NCBI GenBank assembly: GCA_025800365.1
Contig: JAOXRT010000131.1
Location: 41,867 to 105,866 of the forward strand
Direction: 5' to 3'
Length of the DNA stretch: 64,000 bases
From: Cellvibrionaceae bacterium
GTDB taxonomy: Bacteria > Pseudomonadota > Gammaproteobacteria > Pseudomonadales > Cellvibrionaceae
The translations under genes and the position numbers were made by a program. The first letter of the stretch is position 1, and the number at the start of each line of letters is the position of its first letter. This document shows, piece after piece, positions 43,517 to 53,562 of this stretch. The notes under the pieces were generated by a model. That model saw nothing but the letters and a program-made list of their open reading frames with translations. It was not told the origin of the DNA and did no database searches.

Positions 43517-45516
43517 TTTAGGCTCTCATAATCCTCTGCTGATGGTTGATCATCGGGTTTTTGTTCAGCTGTCAGGGGGTTCGCAGCAGGTAGGTTTAAA
43601 TGTTTTCTAAAAAAGCTGTCGAGTTGTGAATATAATTCGTAATAACTTTGTAAGCGGCTAAACCCGTGAACCTCTTCGGGTAGAAGAAGGTATTGCGCCT
43701 CTTTACCATGCTCTTCTAGTACATAACGCATACGATAAAAATGCTCTTTATCTACAACTCTGTCTAATTCTCCCTGGGCGAGAAAGACTGGCACTTGAAG
43801 TTTCTCGGCGAGATAGACCGGTGAATGCTTGGCGAGCTCTTCCTGTTGCTGTTGAGGATCTCCGACAAAGTCCTTGCGCCACTTTAAGATACTTTCTGAG
43901 TTATTCGCATCATTGTTATACATCAAGCTAATATCGGTTACGCCAACATACGACGCTGCACACTTAAAGAGTTCTGGTGAGCGGATAGCGCTCATCAGTG
44001 CGGAGTAGCCACCATAACTACTTCCGTAAATACAAACCTTGTCACCATCTACCAAGCCTTGATGGATCACTTCGCGGACTGCGGATTCAATATCATCTTC
44101 GATTAATTTTCCCCACTGTTGCTTTCCTGCTTCGATGAACTTCCGTCCATAACCAGAAGACCCTCTGAAATTCGGACGTAAAACAGCGTAGCCCAGGCTG
44201 GCAAGAAACTGAACATGAGGATCATAATCTGCGGAGGATCGAACCGAAATTGGACCGCCATGGGGCATTACAATTAAAGGAGCCTTAACTTCTTTATAAT
44301 TTGCAGGGAGCGTGAGATAGCTCTCTATCGTCAAACCATCGCTTGAATTAGAGCTGATTGCCTGGGTGTCGCCGAGTTGAAATTGACTGAGCCAGGGTTG
44401 AGTATCTGCAAACTCCGTTAGCTCCCATTTTCGAGTATCAAAAAGATAAAATATTCCAGGGTTTTTCCCGTCTCTTTTTAAGGCGATAACTATCTTGTCA
44501 TTTAAACTGCTATCTACTACCCAGATGTTGGGAGTATTAAGGTCTCGCTTTAAGCTTTCGCTAAGAAAATCACCCAGCTCGTTCATATAGTGACGGCGAT
44601 GGTTGCCATCCTGGGTATAACTAGCAAACAGAATGCTATCGCGCTTTTTGTTGAGTTCGACGGATTCAATATCATAACCTGGAATTTTGAGTAAAACTTC
44701 CGTAAAGCTCTGGCTGGCTATATCAAAGTTTAAAAGTTCAACAAAGTCTCTCTCATGATTGCTTAGCACCATAAGCTGATCCTTGTCATCATCAAATAGG
44801 ATCGGTCTAAATGTACTGTGTTTTCTCCCCTTCCAGATTAGCTCCCAGCGCTTGCTTTCATCAGGTCGAAACCAAACCATTGTGGCCCCATGTCTGGGTG
44901 AGGAAAATCCAATTCGCAGTTTCCCAGAGGTATCACTTAGCCAGTGCTCTGCATTCGGAGCTAGGCGGTTTAATTTGTATCGATTACGAAGTTGGCCGCT
45001 AATGTTGCGGGCCGACAGGTTTAAGTTGTATAAGTAAGATTTTTTCTCCAAAAACTGCTTTACTAAAACTCTATCTTCTCTATATGGAAGGGTATCGACA
45101 ACAATCGCATTATCAATTAGTGGGCGCTGATAAATATTACTTAATTGATTATCAATGAAGTTTAGAGAAAGTTGTGACAGTGATTGCTGAAAATTGCTAT
45201 TGGTTCTATTGATAACAATAGTGTCGTTATCTATCCAGTTGTAGTGATTTATTTCAGCTGCTTGATCGTTCAATAGAATTTGTAGGCTGTCTTCTTGCAG
45301 GTTCAATAACATTAAGCGCTGCCCTTCTTCTAATCGTTCTAAATAGGTAATCAAAGATCCTTCTGGATTACTGTCAATAGAATAATAGAGCGAGCTTTGG
45401 AAGATATCTTTTGCATGTTGATAGGCAGTGCTATCAATATGATCAGCGCGTGCAATTTTAAATGCAGAAGAAAAAACAAGGAAAATAAAAATACCAAAAG
45501 AAGCGAATTTATTCAT
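43513..45516 (-). CDS. Secreted S9 (prolyl oligopeptidase family) peptidase, copy A
   Basis: A 667-residue exported peptidase: signal peptide (about residues 1-24), an irregular beta-propeller region (about 30-390), then an alpha/beta-hydrolase domain with VMPHGGPISVRSS, the nucleophile motif YGSSYGGYSALMSA, an Asp in LAQGELDRVVD and a His in PEEVHGF. The triad appears complete. S9C-type enzymes cleave peptides or acyl-peptides. It follows a small secreted-protein gene by 2 bases and has a full paralogue at 46179-48128. Its 3' end overlaps that of the AraC gene by 4 bases (CTAA). Confidence 0.92.
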   Translation of the reverse strand: MNKFASFGIFIFLVFSSAFKIARADHIDSTAYQHAKDIFQSSLYYSIDSNPEGSLITYLERLEEGQRLMLLNLQEDSLQILLNDQAAEINHYNWIDNDTIVINRTNSNFQQSLSQLSLNFIDNQLSNIYQRPLIDNAIVVDTLPYREDRVLVKQFLEKKSYLYNLNLSARNISGQLRNRYKLNRLAPNAEHWLSDTSGKLRIGFSSPRHGATMVWFRPDESKRWELIWKGRKHSTFRPILFDDDKDQLMVLSNHERDFVELLNFDIASQSFTEVLLKIPGYDIESVELNKKRDSILFASYTQDGNHRRHYMNELGDFLSESLKRDLNTPNIWVVDSSLNDKIVIALKRDGKNPGIFYLFDTRKWELTEFADTQPWLSQFQLGDTQAISSNSSDGLTIESYLTLPANYKEVKAPLIVMPHGGPISVRSSADYDPHVQFLASLGYAVLRPNFRGSSGYGRKFIEAGKQQWGKLIEDDIESAVREVIHQGLVDGDKVCIYGSSYGGYSALMSAIRSPELFKCAASYVGVTDISLMYNNDANNSESILKWRKDFVGDPQQQQEELAKHSPVYLAEKLQVPVFLAQGELDRVVDKEHFYRMRYVLEEHGKEAQYLLLPEEVHGFSRLQSYYELYSQLDSFFRKHLNLPAANPLTAEQKPDDQPSAEDYESLN

Positions 45517-45518
45517 AT

Positions 45519-46070
45519 TTATCGATCTTCCGGAGATTCCACTAACAAATCTAAAAAAGGATCAGGGTATGATCCTGTAAAGATTAGCGGGTATTTTTTA
45601 CTTATCAGTTGACAGCAATCTTGGATGTGCTTGAAAGCCTGGCTGCTTCTGTTGCGAAAGTTAAAGTCAGTGTGTTGATCACTATACATTTCGCTGATCA
45701 GATGCCCCGCATAAGATGTTCGATTTTCTTGAACATCAATATAGTAGTCGAAGTTAAGGATCTCCCAATAAGCAGAGTTTTTTTCTTCGTCGCTATAGAC
45801 TTGGCTGTAGTAGTAACGCCCAGCGGGCACCGCTAGCAAACGGTAGTTATTCCCAGCTTGAAGTTTATCAATGCTGAGGCTCGAAAATACCTTTGGGCCT
45901 TTTAACAGAATTTTCTTCGGAGGTGTTCCGAGTGATTCCACTGCAAGCAACAAATAACCATAACCGCTTTTGAGGGTAGCGTCGGGGGTAAGCTGCTGTG
46001 CTTTGAGCTCTGAACTTACCACGGCTCCCAAAAGGGCTAGGCTAAATATGGTCTTGCATAAAGATATCAT
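45519..46070 (-). CDS. Small secreted protein paired with S9 peptidase, copy A (unknown)
   Basis: A 183-residue protein with a signal peptide (cleavage near VSSELKA, about residue 24). I do not recognise a named family. It is a clear paralogue of 48131-48670: both have YLLLAV, a K(I)xLKG block, YAGHLI/YGGHLI, an FRxRNRSS/FRMKNRSS block and a CC pair (DCCQLI/NCCSKLL). It lies 2 bases upstream of its S9 peptidase, so the two products are made together; an accessory or inhibitor role is possible but unproven. Confidence 0.7.
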   Translation of the reverse strand: MISLCKTIFSLALLGAVVSSELKAQQLTPDATLKSGYGYLLLAVESLGTPPKKILLKGPKVFSSLSIDKLQAGNNYRLLAVPAGRYYYSQVYSDEEKNSAYWEILNFDYYIDVQENRTSYAGHLISEMYSDQHTDFNFRNRSSQAFKHIQDCCQLISKKYPLIFTGSYPDPFLDLLVESPEDR

Positions 46071-46152
46071 TAGGACTGGCTAAACAGTGACAGAAGCCTT
46101 GAGTTTACCGTGATATCTTTACCGGGGCAATTTACCTGATGGTTAGGCGATA

Positions 46153-46168
46153 GGCCCCGTGTGGGGCC
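46153..46168 (-). terminator. Hairpin after S9 peptidase copy B
   Basis: GGCCCC-GTGT-GGGGCC, a 6-bp GC-rich stem 10 bases beyond the minus-strand stop; no clear T run. Confidence 0.4.
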
Positions 46169-46178
46169 ATTAGGGAGC

Positions 46179-48128
46179 TTACTTTCGAAGCACAGTAGGC
46201 TGGGGAAGCTCTAGACTTTTTCGGAAAAATGCATCTAGGGAACTGTAAAGCTGTTCGTAGCTTTCTAGATACTTAAAGCCATGCTCTTCTTTTTCAAGGA
46301 ATAGTGTTGTGGCTGGGTTTCCAGCTTTAGCCAGCTCTGATTTCATTCGATAGTAATGCTCAATGTCCACCACATCGTCTCGCAAGCTGTGCGCTAGAAA
46401 TACTGGCTGTTTTAGCTGTTTGGCCAAATACACTGGCGAGCGTTGCAGCAAGTCGGCCTGCTGTTTTCTGTGGTCCCCATAATAGGTCTTAATCCATTGT
46501 AGGTTCCCTTCCCCTAAAGATCGAAAGTCGTTTTCAAGCATTAGGTTGATATCGGTTACGCCAACATAGGAAGCGGCGCATTTGTAAATATCCGGTCGGC
46601 GAATGGCACTAATCAATGCTGAGTAACCACCATAGCTGGCGCCGTAGATACAAATTCTGTTGGCATCGACTAGATTGCTATCGATTACGGCTTGAGTAGC
46701 AGAGTCAATATCATCCTCGATCAGTTTGCCCCACTGTTGTTTTGCGGCCTCTTTGAACTCCTTACCATAACCCGCTGAACCACGGTAATTGGGGTGCAGG
46801 ACTGCATAGCCTAGGCTGGCTAGGTATTGAGTCTGCATATTGAATTCTCTGCTAGAGCGGACATTAACGGGTCCGCCATGCGGAACGACAATTAATGGAG
46901 GTTTGCTTTCTTTGCTGTTTGCAGGAAGCGTTAGAAAACTTTCGATCTCCAGCCCATCACTGGATGTGGATGTTATTCTTTCGCTTTTGCCCAATTGAAA
47001 CTTTGACATCCAAGGCTTGGTCTCAGTTAAAATGCTGAGCTGAACCCTGTCGGACTCAAACAAGTAATAGACACCAGCTTGGCGGCTGTTAGTTTTCAAG
47101 GCTAGGACGGTAGAGTTGTCAATGCTCTTATCGACCACCCAAAAATCTCGAGCATTTAAGTTTTTATTTAGGTGCTTCTTTATGAAACTACCTAGGTCGG
47201 TAAAGTATTTTTGCCTAACTATTCCGTTTTCAGTGTAGGAGGCGTATAGGATATTGTCTCTTTGTTGATTGCGAACAACATTGTCGATATCTCTACCTTC
47301 TACTTTAAACACTGTCTCACCAAAAGTTTTGTCTGCCAAATTGAACTTGGTGAGCTCTATAAAATTCTTATCATGGTTGTTAAGAACTAGTAATTGATTT
47401 TTATCTTCAAGGAATAATACGGGCTTGAAACGAGTGTCTTTAGTCTTGTTCCAAATTTCGACCCAGCGCCCCTTTTTGGGCTCCTTGTACCATACTATGT
47501 TTTTACCTTCTTTGATTGCCTGCATTACCTTAAGCTGTCCGTTTGAATTGAACAGCCAGCTATCTGCATCTGGCGCTAGTCGATTTAATTTCTTTTTGCC
47601 GCCTAGCTGGCTACTGGTGTTTTTCGCAGATAAATCTATTTTGTAGATATTGGGGTAGCGCTCACCGACACTATAGTATGCTATAGCTATCTTATCTTGC
47701 AGATTGCTCAGCGGATCCAGTAGGTATGCGTTATCGAGAATTAACTTTTGTTTAACTTCTTTTAGAAGCCCATCGCTGTATATAAAGTCAAATTTGTAAA
47801 GTGATTGGCTGTGTTCCTGGTATCGCACAGTCAAGACCATAGTGTCTTGGTCAATCCAGTCGTAGCTTTTTACTCTGTCGAGCTTATCAATATACACCAC
47901 TTGCATATTGTTGCTGTCTAAGTCGAGTAGGCTAAGTTTCTTATCTCCGTTTTTGTCATGTTCGAAAAAGCTAACTCGCCTCCCGCTTGGATCGATTTTG
48001 GGTGACGAATACTGAGGGTTTTGGAAAAACTCCTGTGCATGCTTGTGGGATACAGAAAGCTTTTTTTGTTCGCTAGCATGCGCTACAACGCACAAGCACA
48101 AAAGGAAAACAGCAAATATATTCTTCAT
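46179..48128 (-). CDS. Secreted S9 (prolyl oligopeptidase family) peptidase, copy B
   Basis: A 649-residue paralogue of copy A with the same layout: signal peptide (about 1-20), propeller region, then VVPHGGPVNVRSS, the nucleophile motif YGASYGGYSALISA, AHSLRDDVVD for the Asp and EKEEHGF for the His. The frame is open from 48227, but the ATG at 48128 gives the signal peptide and has GGGAGCAAC upstream, so it was chosen; 2 bases separate it from the stop of its small partner. Copies A and B agree in blocks such as LNRLAP and QQWGKLIEDDI. Confidence 0.92.
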   Translation of the reverse strand: MKNIFAVFLLCLCVVAHASEQKKLSVSHKHAQEFFQNPQYSSPKIDPSGRRVSFFEHDKNGDKKLSLLDLDSNNMQVVYIDKLDRVKSYDWIDQDTMVLTVRYQEHSQSLYKFDFIYSDGLLKEVKQKLILDNAYLLDPLSNLQDKIAIAYYSVGERYPNIYKIDLSAKNTSSQLGGKKKLNRLAPDADSWLFNSNGQLKVMQAIKEGKNIVWYKEPKKGRWVEIWNKTKDTRFKPVLFLEDKNQLLVLNNHDKNFIELTKFNLADKTFGETVFKVEGRDIDNVVRNQQRDNILYASYTENGIVRQKYFTDLGSFIKKHLNKNLNARDFWVVDKSIDNSTVLALKTNSRQAGVYYLFESDRVQLSILTETKPWMSKFQLGKSERITSTSSDGLEIESFLTLPANSKESKPPLIVVPHGGPVNVRSSREFNMQTQYLASLGYAVLHPNYRGSAGYGKEFKEAAKQQWGKLIEDDIDSATQAVIDSNLVDANRICIYGASYGGYSALISAIRRPDIYKCAASYVGVTDINLMLENDFRSLGEGNLQWIKTYYGDHRKQQADLLQRSPVYLAKQLKQPVFLAHSLRDDVVDIEHYYRMKSELAKAGNPATTLFLEKEEHGFKYLESYEQLYSSLDAFFRKSLELPQPTVLRK

Positions 48129-48130
48129 GC

Positions 48131-48670
48131 TTAGTTGCTCCCTTTTTCTTGTGCGAATTTTAAGTAGGGGTCTGAGACCAAACCTGTGTAATCTAGTTTG
48201 TATGAATTGAGTAGCTTGGAGCAGCAATTTGATAAGTGCTCGAGGGCTAGGCTAGAGCGATTTTTCATTCTAAAGTGAGCGATATCTCCAAAACCCAGCT
48301 CAGTGATTAAGTGCCCGCCATAATTAATTACTCCAGGTTTCACTGTAATGGTGTGCTCTTGATCTTCTATATTCCAATAAGCATCTTTTAGCAGTTTATT
48401 TTGATAGATCTTGCTAAATGTATATTTTCCTGGAGCTACGCTGATTAATTTGTATTGATCCCCAGGGACAATATCGGTCATGCTTTCGCTTGATAATAGG
48501 CCGTCACCTTTGAGCATTATTTTATGGGGCACGACATCGTGCACATGTACGGCTAGCAATAAATACGCTTCATTGCTGCCAAGATTCGGTACGTTTTCTG
48601 AGCTGGTGGAATTGTTTGAGTAGGTGAGCAATATACTTGTTAGAACAAGGCATAACTTCTGTGCAGACAT
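48131..48670 (-). CDS. Small secreted protein paired with S9 peptidase, copy B (unknown)
   Basis: A 179-residue paralogue of 45519-46070 with a signal peptide (about 1-22). Shared features include AYLLLAV, KIMLKG, DAYWNIE, NYGGHLITE, FRMKNRSS and NCCSKLL. Function unknown. Together with copy B of the peptidase it forms the second unit of a tandem two-gene duplication. The ATG at 48670 is preceded by AAGGATG. Confidence 0.7.
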   Translation of the reverse strand: MSAQKLCLVLTSILLTYSNNSTSSENVPNLGSNEAYLLLAVHVHDVVPHKIMLKGDGLLSSESMTDIVPGDQYKLISVAPGKYTFSKIYQNKLLKDAYWNIEDQEHTITVKPGVINYGGHLITELGFGDIAHFRMKNRSSLALEHLSNCCSKLLNSYKLDYTGLVSDPYLKFAQEKGSN

Positions 48671-48741
48671 AAAACATCCTTATTGTGCAAACAGCAGGAA
48701 AGCTTGCTTGGAGCACTAGACTTCCCTGTCTAGAGAAATAC

Positions 48742-49125
48742 TTATACGACTAAAATACCATCAGCTTCTATCAAGGAATCTTTCGGCAACTGGCTAATGC
48801 CGATAGCTGCTCGTGCTGGGTAGGGCTGTTCAAAATACTGGGCCATCACTTCGTTTACGATTGGGAAGTTGCCCAAGTCTGTAAGGTAGATGTTTAGCTT
48901 AACAATTTGCTGGATGCTGCCGCCAGAGGCTTCGCATACTGCGGATAAATTTTTAAAAACCTGATGCGCCTGGGCTTCAAAATCACCTTCTACCAAAGTC
49001 ATGGTTTCTGGGATCAACGGGATTTGGCCTGATAGGTAAACGGTGTTGTTAACCTTTACGGCTTGCGAGTATGTGCCGATTGCTGAAGGCGCGTTACTGG
49101 TTTCTACAATAGAACGATTTGGCAT
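48742..49125 (-). CDS. ridA: RidA family reactive intermediate/imine deaminase
   Basis: A 127-residue RidA (YjgF/YER057c/UK114) protein with [45 protein letters not shown] and a C-terminal [20 protein letters not shown] that holds the active-site Arg. It hydrolyses reactive enamine/imine intermediates such as 2-aminoacrylate. The ATG at 49125 (ribosome site GAGAAAG) was chosen over an in-frame codon at 49137. It lies 27 bases downstream of spoT, an arrangement known from Pseudomonas and relatives, so it is probably co-transcribed. Confidence 0.94.
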   Translation of the reverse strand: MPNRSIVETSNAPSAIGTYSQAVKVNNTVYLSGQIPLIPETMTLVEGDFEAQAHQVFKNLSAVCEASGGSIQQIVKLNIYLTDLGNFPIVNEVMAQYFEQPYPARAAIGISQLPKDSLIEADGILVV

Positions 49126-49152
49126 GGTCTTTCTCAAATGGTTTTTAACTTA

Positions 49153-51261
49153 CTAATTTTTGCTGCGAGTCAGCTTGATTACCGAGTGCATATTGCGTAC
49201 CCGGCGAATAACGTTGGCGAGGTGAACGCGGTTTTGCACACCGATACAGAGCTCAATCACGCTGTTGTGGGCATCGCGCTCATCGACATTGATGCGCTCG
49301 ATATGGGCGCCGGCTTCAGCCATGCGATTGGCAAGGCTGGCAATGATTCCGCGCTGGGATTCTACTTCCACCTTAATATCAACTAAGAATTCGCCACTGA
49401 CATTAGGAGCCCAGTTTACCAAACTGATTTTCTCTGGAGAGTGACGCAGTTCTGCAATATTGTTGCAGTCTTCTACGTGCACCACTAATCCTTTACCGGC
49501 ACTTAGGTGGCCGATAATTGGATCGCCTGGGATTGGGCGACAGCAGCGGGCAAAGCTAATCAGCATGCCTTCATCGCTGTCGATCATTAGTGGTGAATGA
49601 ATATTTGTGGCTTTATTGTCCTCGGCGTCTTGCTGCAGAATGTTTGCGACAGCATTCGCCAGGCGGTTACCAAGGCCGATATCTTCCAGTAAGGCTTCCA
49701 TATTGTTCATATGGGTTTCGTCTAGAAGTAATTGAATCTGATCTTCAGAAAGCTCGTCTAGGCGGGTATTAATATTTGCCAGAGCTCGACCCAATAAGCG
49801 CTCACCTAGCTCGATAGATTCATGGTGGCGCTGATTCTTCAAGAAGTGACGAATAGAGCTGCGTGCCTTACCTGAAGTGGTGAAGTTCAACCATGCAGGG
49901 TTGGGCTGTGCACCTGCGGCGGTAATGATTTTAACCTTTTCACCGCTCTTTAATGGCTGTGATAAAGGTGCAAGGCGATCATTAATTCGGCAAGCGACAC
50001 AGCGATGCCCTACCCCGGTGTGAACCGCATAAGCAAAATCAACCGCTGTTGCTCCAGAGGGTAAGCTGATAATTTTGCCTTTGGGGGTAAATACATAAAC
50101 CTCATCTGGGAAGAGGTCGATCTTAACGTTCTCGATAAACTCTAATGAATTACCGGCCTGTTGTTGAATTTCGAGTAGACCTTGCACCCATTGTCTCGCC
50201 CTAGCCTGGTTACTAACTGGGCTATCTTCGTCGGCTTTATAGAGCCAGTGCGCAGCAATACCTGTGTTGGCTAGCTCGTCCATTTCCTTGGTGCGAATTT
50301 GTACTTCAATGGGTACACCGTGCATGCCGACCAATACGGTATGCAGCGATTGATAGCCATTAGCTTTAGGGATTGCGATGTAGTCTTTAAATTCGCTAAT
50401 TACCGGCTTATAAAGATTATGCATTACCCCTAGCACGCGATAGCAGGTGTCTACATCTTCAACAATAATGCGAAAGGCATAGACATCCATAATTTCGCGG
50501 AAGGATTTCTTTTTGGCGCGCATCTTTTGATAGATGCTGTAGAGGTGCTTTTCGCGGCCGAGCACTAATGAAGCGATGTCTTCTTTTTCAAGGCGCGTCT
50601 CAATCGCGCTTTGGATATTCTCGACCAGCTCTTTGCGATTGCCTCTGGCCTCTTGCAATGCGGCCTGTAATCGTCGCGCTCGCAGCGGATACATGGCTGA
50701 GAAGCCGCGATTCTCAAATTCGATTCGCATATCGTTCATGCCCAGGCGGTGAGCGATAGGGGCATAGATATCTAGGGTTTCTGTGGCGATGCGTCGCATC
50801 TTTTCTGAAGCCAGCGCTCCCAGGGTGCGCATATTATGTAAGCGATCGGCCAGCTTTACTAATATCACGCGGATATCGTTGGCCATGGCCAGGGCCATTT
50901 TTTGGAAGTTCTCGGCCTGTTTTTCTTCGCGGGAGCCAAATTCAATTTGGGTAAGCTTACTCACCCCGTCTACCAGCTCGGCCACGGTATCGCCAAATTG
51001 ATTGGCCAGTGCCTTTTTAGGGATGCCGGTGTCTTCAATAACGTCGTGCAGCATGGCGGCCATCAGGCTTTGATGGTCCATATGCATCGAGCTTAGAATT
51101 GCTGCAACAGCCAGTGGGTGAGTTACATAAGGCTCACCACTACGACGGGTTTGGCCGTCGTGGGCTTGCTCGGCATAGTAGTACGCGCGTCGGACTAAGT
51201 TGATCTGCTCTGGATCAAGATATGATGAGAGTCGATTGCTGAGGGACTCAATGGTTTGCAA
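49153..51261 (-). CDS. spoT: Bifunctional (p)ppGpp synthetase/hydrolase SpoT
   Basis: A 702-residue RelA/SpoT protein. The HD hydrolase domain is intact (THPLAVAAIL, AAMLHDVIEDTG, KLADRLHNMRTLG), so hydrolysis is expected. The synthetase domain contains YAFRIIVEDVDTCYRVLGVMH and IAIPKANGYQSLH. TGS (FTPKGKIISLPSGATAVDFAYAVH), a zinc/helical region and a C-terminal ACT domain follow. With full hydrolase and synthetase domains it is SpoT rather than RelA. It controls the stringent-response alarmone. Separated from rpoZ by a strong terminator. Confidence 0.97.
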   Translation of the reverse strand: MQTIESLSNRLSSYLDPEQINLVRRAYYYAEQAHDGQTRRSGEPYVTHPLAVAAILSSMHMDHQSLMAAMLHDVIEDTGIPKKALANQFGDTVAELVDGVSKLTQIEFGSREEKQAENFQKMALAMANDIRVILVKLADRLHNMRTLGALASEKMRRIATETLDIYAPIAHRLGMNDMRIEFENRGFSAMYPLRARRLQAALQEARGNRKELVENIQSAIETRLEKEDIASLVLGREKHLYSIYQKMRAKKKSFREIMDVYAFRIIVEDVDTCYRVLGVMHNLYKPVISEFKDYIAIPKANGYQSLHTVLVGMHGVPIEVQIRTKEMDELANTGIAAHWLYKADEDSPVSNQARARQWVQGLLEIQQQAGNSLEFIENVKIDLFPDEVYVFTPKGKIISLPSGATAVDFAYAVHTGVGHRCVACRINDRLAPLSQPLKSGEKVKIITAAGAQPNPAWLNFTTSGKARSSIRHFLKNQRHHESIELGERLLGRALANINTRLDELSEDQIQLLLDETHMNNMEALLEDIGLGNRLANAVANILQQDAEDNKATNIHSPLMIDSDEGMLISFARCCRPIPGDPIIGHLSAGKGLVVHVEDCNNIAELRHSPEKISLVNWAPNVSGEFLVDIKVEVESQRGIIASLANRMAEAGAHIERINVDERDAHNSVIELCIGVQNRVHLANVIRRVRNMHSVIKLTRSKN

Positions 51262-51325
51262 ATTAGGCTCCAGTAACTCAAGAACCCCGTAGATAGATCA
51301 CATCACACGGCGGCCAGAAAACAAA

Positions 51326-51364
51326 AAAGCTAGGGCGTTAGCTCTTGCTAACGTGCCTAGCTTT
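51326..51364 (-). terminator. Strong terminator after rpoZ
   Basis: AAAGCTAGG/CCTAGCTTT plus an inner CGTTAG/CTAACG stem. On the minus strand it ends in a run of six T residues. It lies between rpoZ and spoT. Confidence 0.88.
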
Positions 51365-51425
51365 AAAAGTAACACATTCTGTGGCTATTAACAGCCGGAG
51401 GTCAGTGCCAAATTACGCTTTTGTT

Positions 51426-51686
51426 TTACAGCTCGATGCCTGGCTCTTGCATAGGCATGATTGGCATTTCATCTTGCTCATCTTCTTCAACATCGAACAT
51501 GGCAGGATCGATCAAACCTTCTTCGATTTCGCGCAGTGCGATAACGGTAGGCTTGTCGTTTTCTTCTGGAACCATAGGCTCTTTACCCTGCACCGCGATT
51601 TGACGCGCGCGCTTGCTGCCAACAATTACCAGTTCAAAACGGTTATCAACGTGGTTGAGGCAATCTTCAACGGTGATACGTGCCAT
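51426..51686 (-). CDS. rpoZ: RNA polymerase omega subunit
   Basis: An 86-residue omega subunit beginning [20 protein letters not shown], with [14 protein letters not shown] and [11 protein letters not shown] as usual. Omega helps assemble RNA polymerase and forms part of a ppGpp-binding site, which fits its place between gmk and spoT. The C-terminal acidic tail varies between species. Confidence 0.97.
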   Translation of the reverse strand: MARITVEDCLNHVDNRFELVIVGSKRARQIAVQGKEPMVPEENDKPTVIALREIEEGLIDPAMFDVEEDEQDEMPIMPMQEPGIEL

Positions 51687-51870
51687 TAGTCTTTCCTATT
51701 CAAATTTGCCCAACATTTGGGCCTTTAGCAAAAATCATCTACCGCTGAGTTATAGCCTGAATGAGGTATTTTTGCAAAATACCCGGCTAAGTTAGAGCCA
51801 TAGATATAAAAAAGGGGCGCTAGTGTACGCATTTTGACCAGCTCAGGCAAGAGCTGGCCTGTATTTGCGC

Positions 51871-52542
<672 letters not shown>

Positions 52543-52615
52543 TTAACCTAAGCCTTAGAGCCTTGCTCGCTTTGTTGAGGGCTTAGCAGCCAATTAGAGA
52601 TATTGAGGGTAGCTC

Positions 52616-53512
52616 ATGAAATGGCGAGACAGTCGTCGCAGCGATAATGTTGATGATCAGCGCAATAATTCACCGTCCCAGTTTGGCGGTGGTGGCTCGA
52701 TAGCGAACTTCTTGCCCATTATTCGTATGCTGATCGGCACTAAGGTGGGCAGAATCGTATTGGCTGTTGGCGCGATTGCTTATTTTCTGGGCTTTAATCC
52801 TTTGAGTTTATTGCAGCCGGGTCAACAAGGCTTTAGTCAGGCTAAGGTACAAAACAGCCAGGAAGATAATTTGCGGGCTGACTTTGTAACCGCAGTACTC
52901 GGGCAGACTGAAGATGTTTGGGGCGCAATATTCCAACAGAGCTTCGGCAAAGCCTACCCGCAACCGCGCCTAGTGTTATTTCGAAATGGCGTGCGCAGCG
53001 CCTGCGGCCAAGCTTCCTCAGCTATGGGGCCGTTCTACTGCCCTGCCGATAATAAAGTGTATTTAGACTTGGGTTTTTTTGATGAATTGGCCCGTCGCCA
53101 TGGCGCCCCTGGTGACTTTGCCCAAGCTTATGTTATCGCCCATGAGGTAGGACATCATTTGCAAAATGTATTTGGTGTTCTTGATAAAACTCATCAAGCT
53201 AAACGCCGCCTCAGCAAAACAGAGGGCAATGCCCTGCAAGTTCGGGTAGAGCTGCAAGCTGATTGTTATGCTGGTGTATGGGCGCACCATGCACAAAAAC
53301 AACAGCAGATATTGGAAGCCGGTGATGTGGAAGAGGCTCTGCAAGCGGCCAGTGCAATTGGCGATGATACTTTGCAAAAACAAGCTCAGGGTTATGTAGT
53401 GCCTGATGCCTTTACACATGGTTCATCCGAGCAAAGAATTCGTTGGTTTAAAAACGGTTTGCAGCAAGGCAGCTTGCAGAGTTGCGATACTTTTAAAGCG
53501 GCGAAGTTGTAG
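52616..53512 (+). CDS. YpfJ-type neutral zinc metallopeptidase
   Basis: A 298-residue protein of the KPN_02809/YpfJ family (PF04228). It starts MKWRDSRRSDNVDDQR, has one membrane helix at about 45-62 and then the conserved block with RSACGQASSAMGPFYCPAD and YLDLGFFDELARRHGAPGDF. The zinc motif HEVGHHLQ lies at about 178-185, followed by RVELQADCYAGVWAHH, which carries further ligand-type residues. Substrate unknown; anchored with the catalytic part outside the cytoplasm. Divergent from gmk. Confidence 0.93.
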   Translation: MKWRDSRRSDNVDDQRNNSPSQFGGGGSIANFLPIIRMLIGTKVGRIVLAVGAIAYFLGFNPLSLLQPGQQGFSQAKVQNSQEDNLRADFVTAVLGQTEDVWGAIFQQSFGKAYPQPRLVLFRNGVRSACGQASSAMGPFYCPADNKVYLDLGFFDELARRHGAPGDFAQAYVIAHEVGHHLQNVFGVLDKTHQAKRRLSKTEGNALQVRVELQADCYAGVWAHHAQKQQQILEAGDVEEALQAASAIGDDTLQKQAQGYVVPDAFTHGSSEQRIRWFKNGLQQGSLQSCDTFKAAKL

Positions 53513-53521
53513 TCTTTTCTT

Positions 53522-53548
53522 GGGTCAGAACCAAAAAGGTTCTGACCC
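53522..53548. terminator. Perfect 11-bp palindrome (terminator or REP-like)
   Basis: GGGTCAGAACC at 53522-53532 with GGTTCTGACCC at 53538-53548 and an AAAAA loop, between two convergent genes. A GGGTCAGA.../...TCTGACCC core resembles repeats near REP-associated transposases in marine gammaproteobacteria, as I recall; no transposase is present here. Confidence 0.6.
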
Positions 53549-53562
53549 GTTTGTTATGTAAT

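Noticed and set aside
51345-51689. A 114-codon plus-strand frame over rpoZ
   Set aside because: Lies antisense to rpoZ and begins inside its terminator; not a plausible protein.
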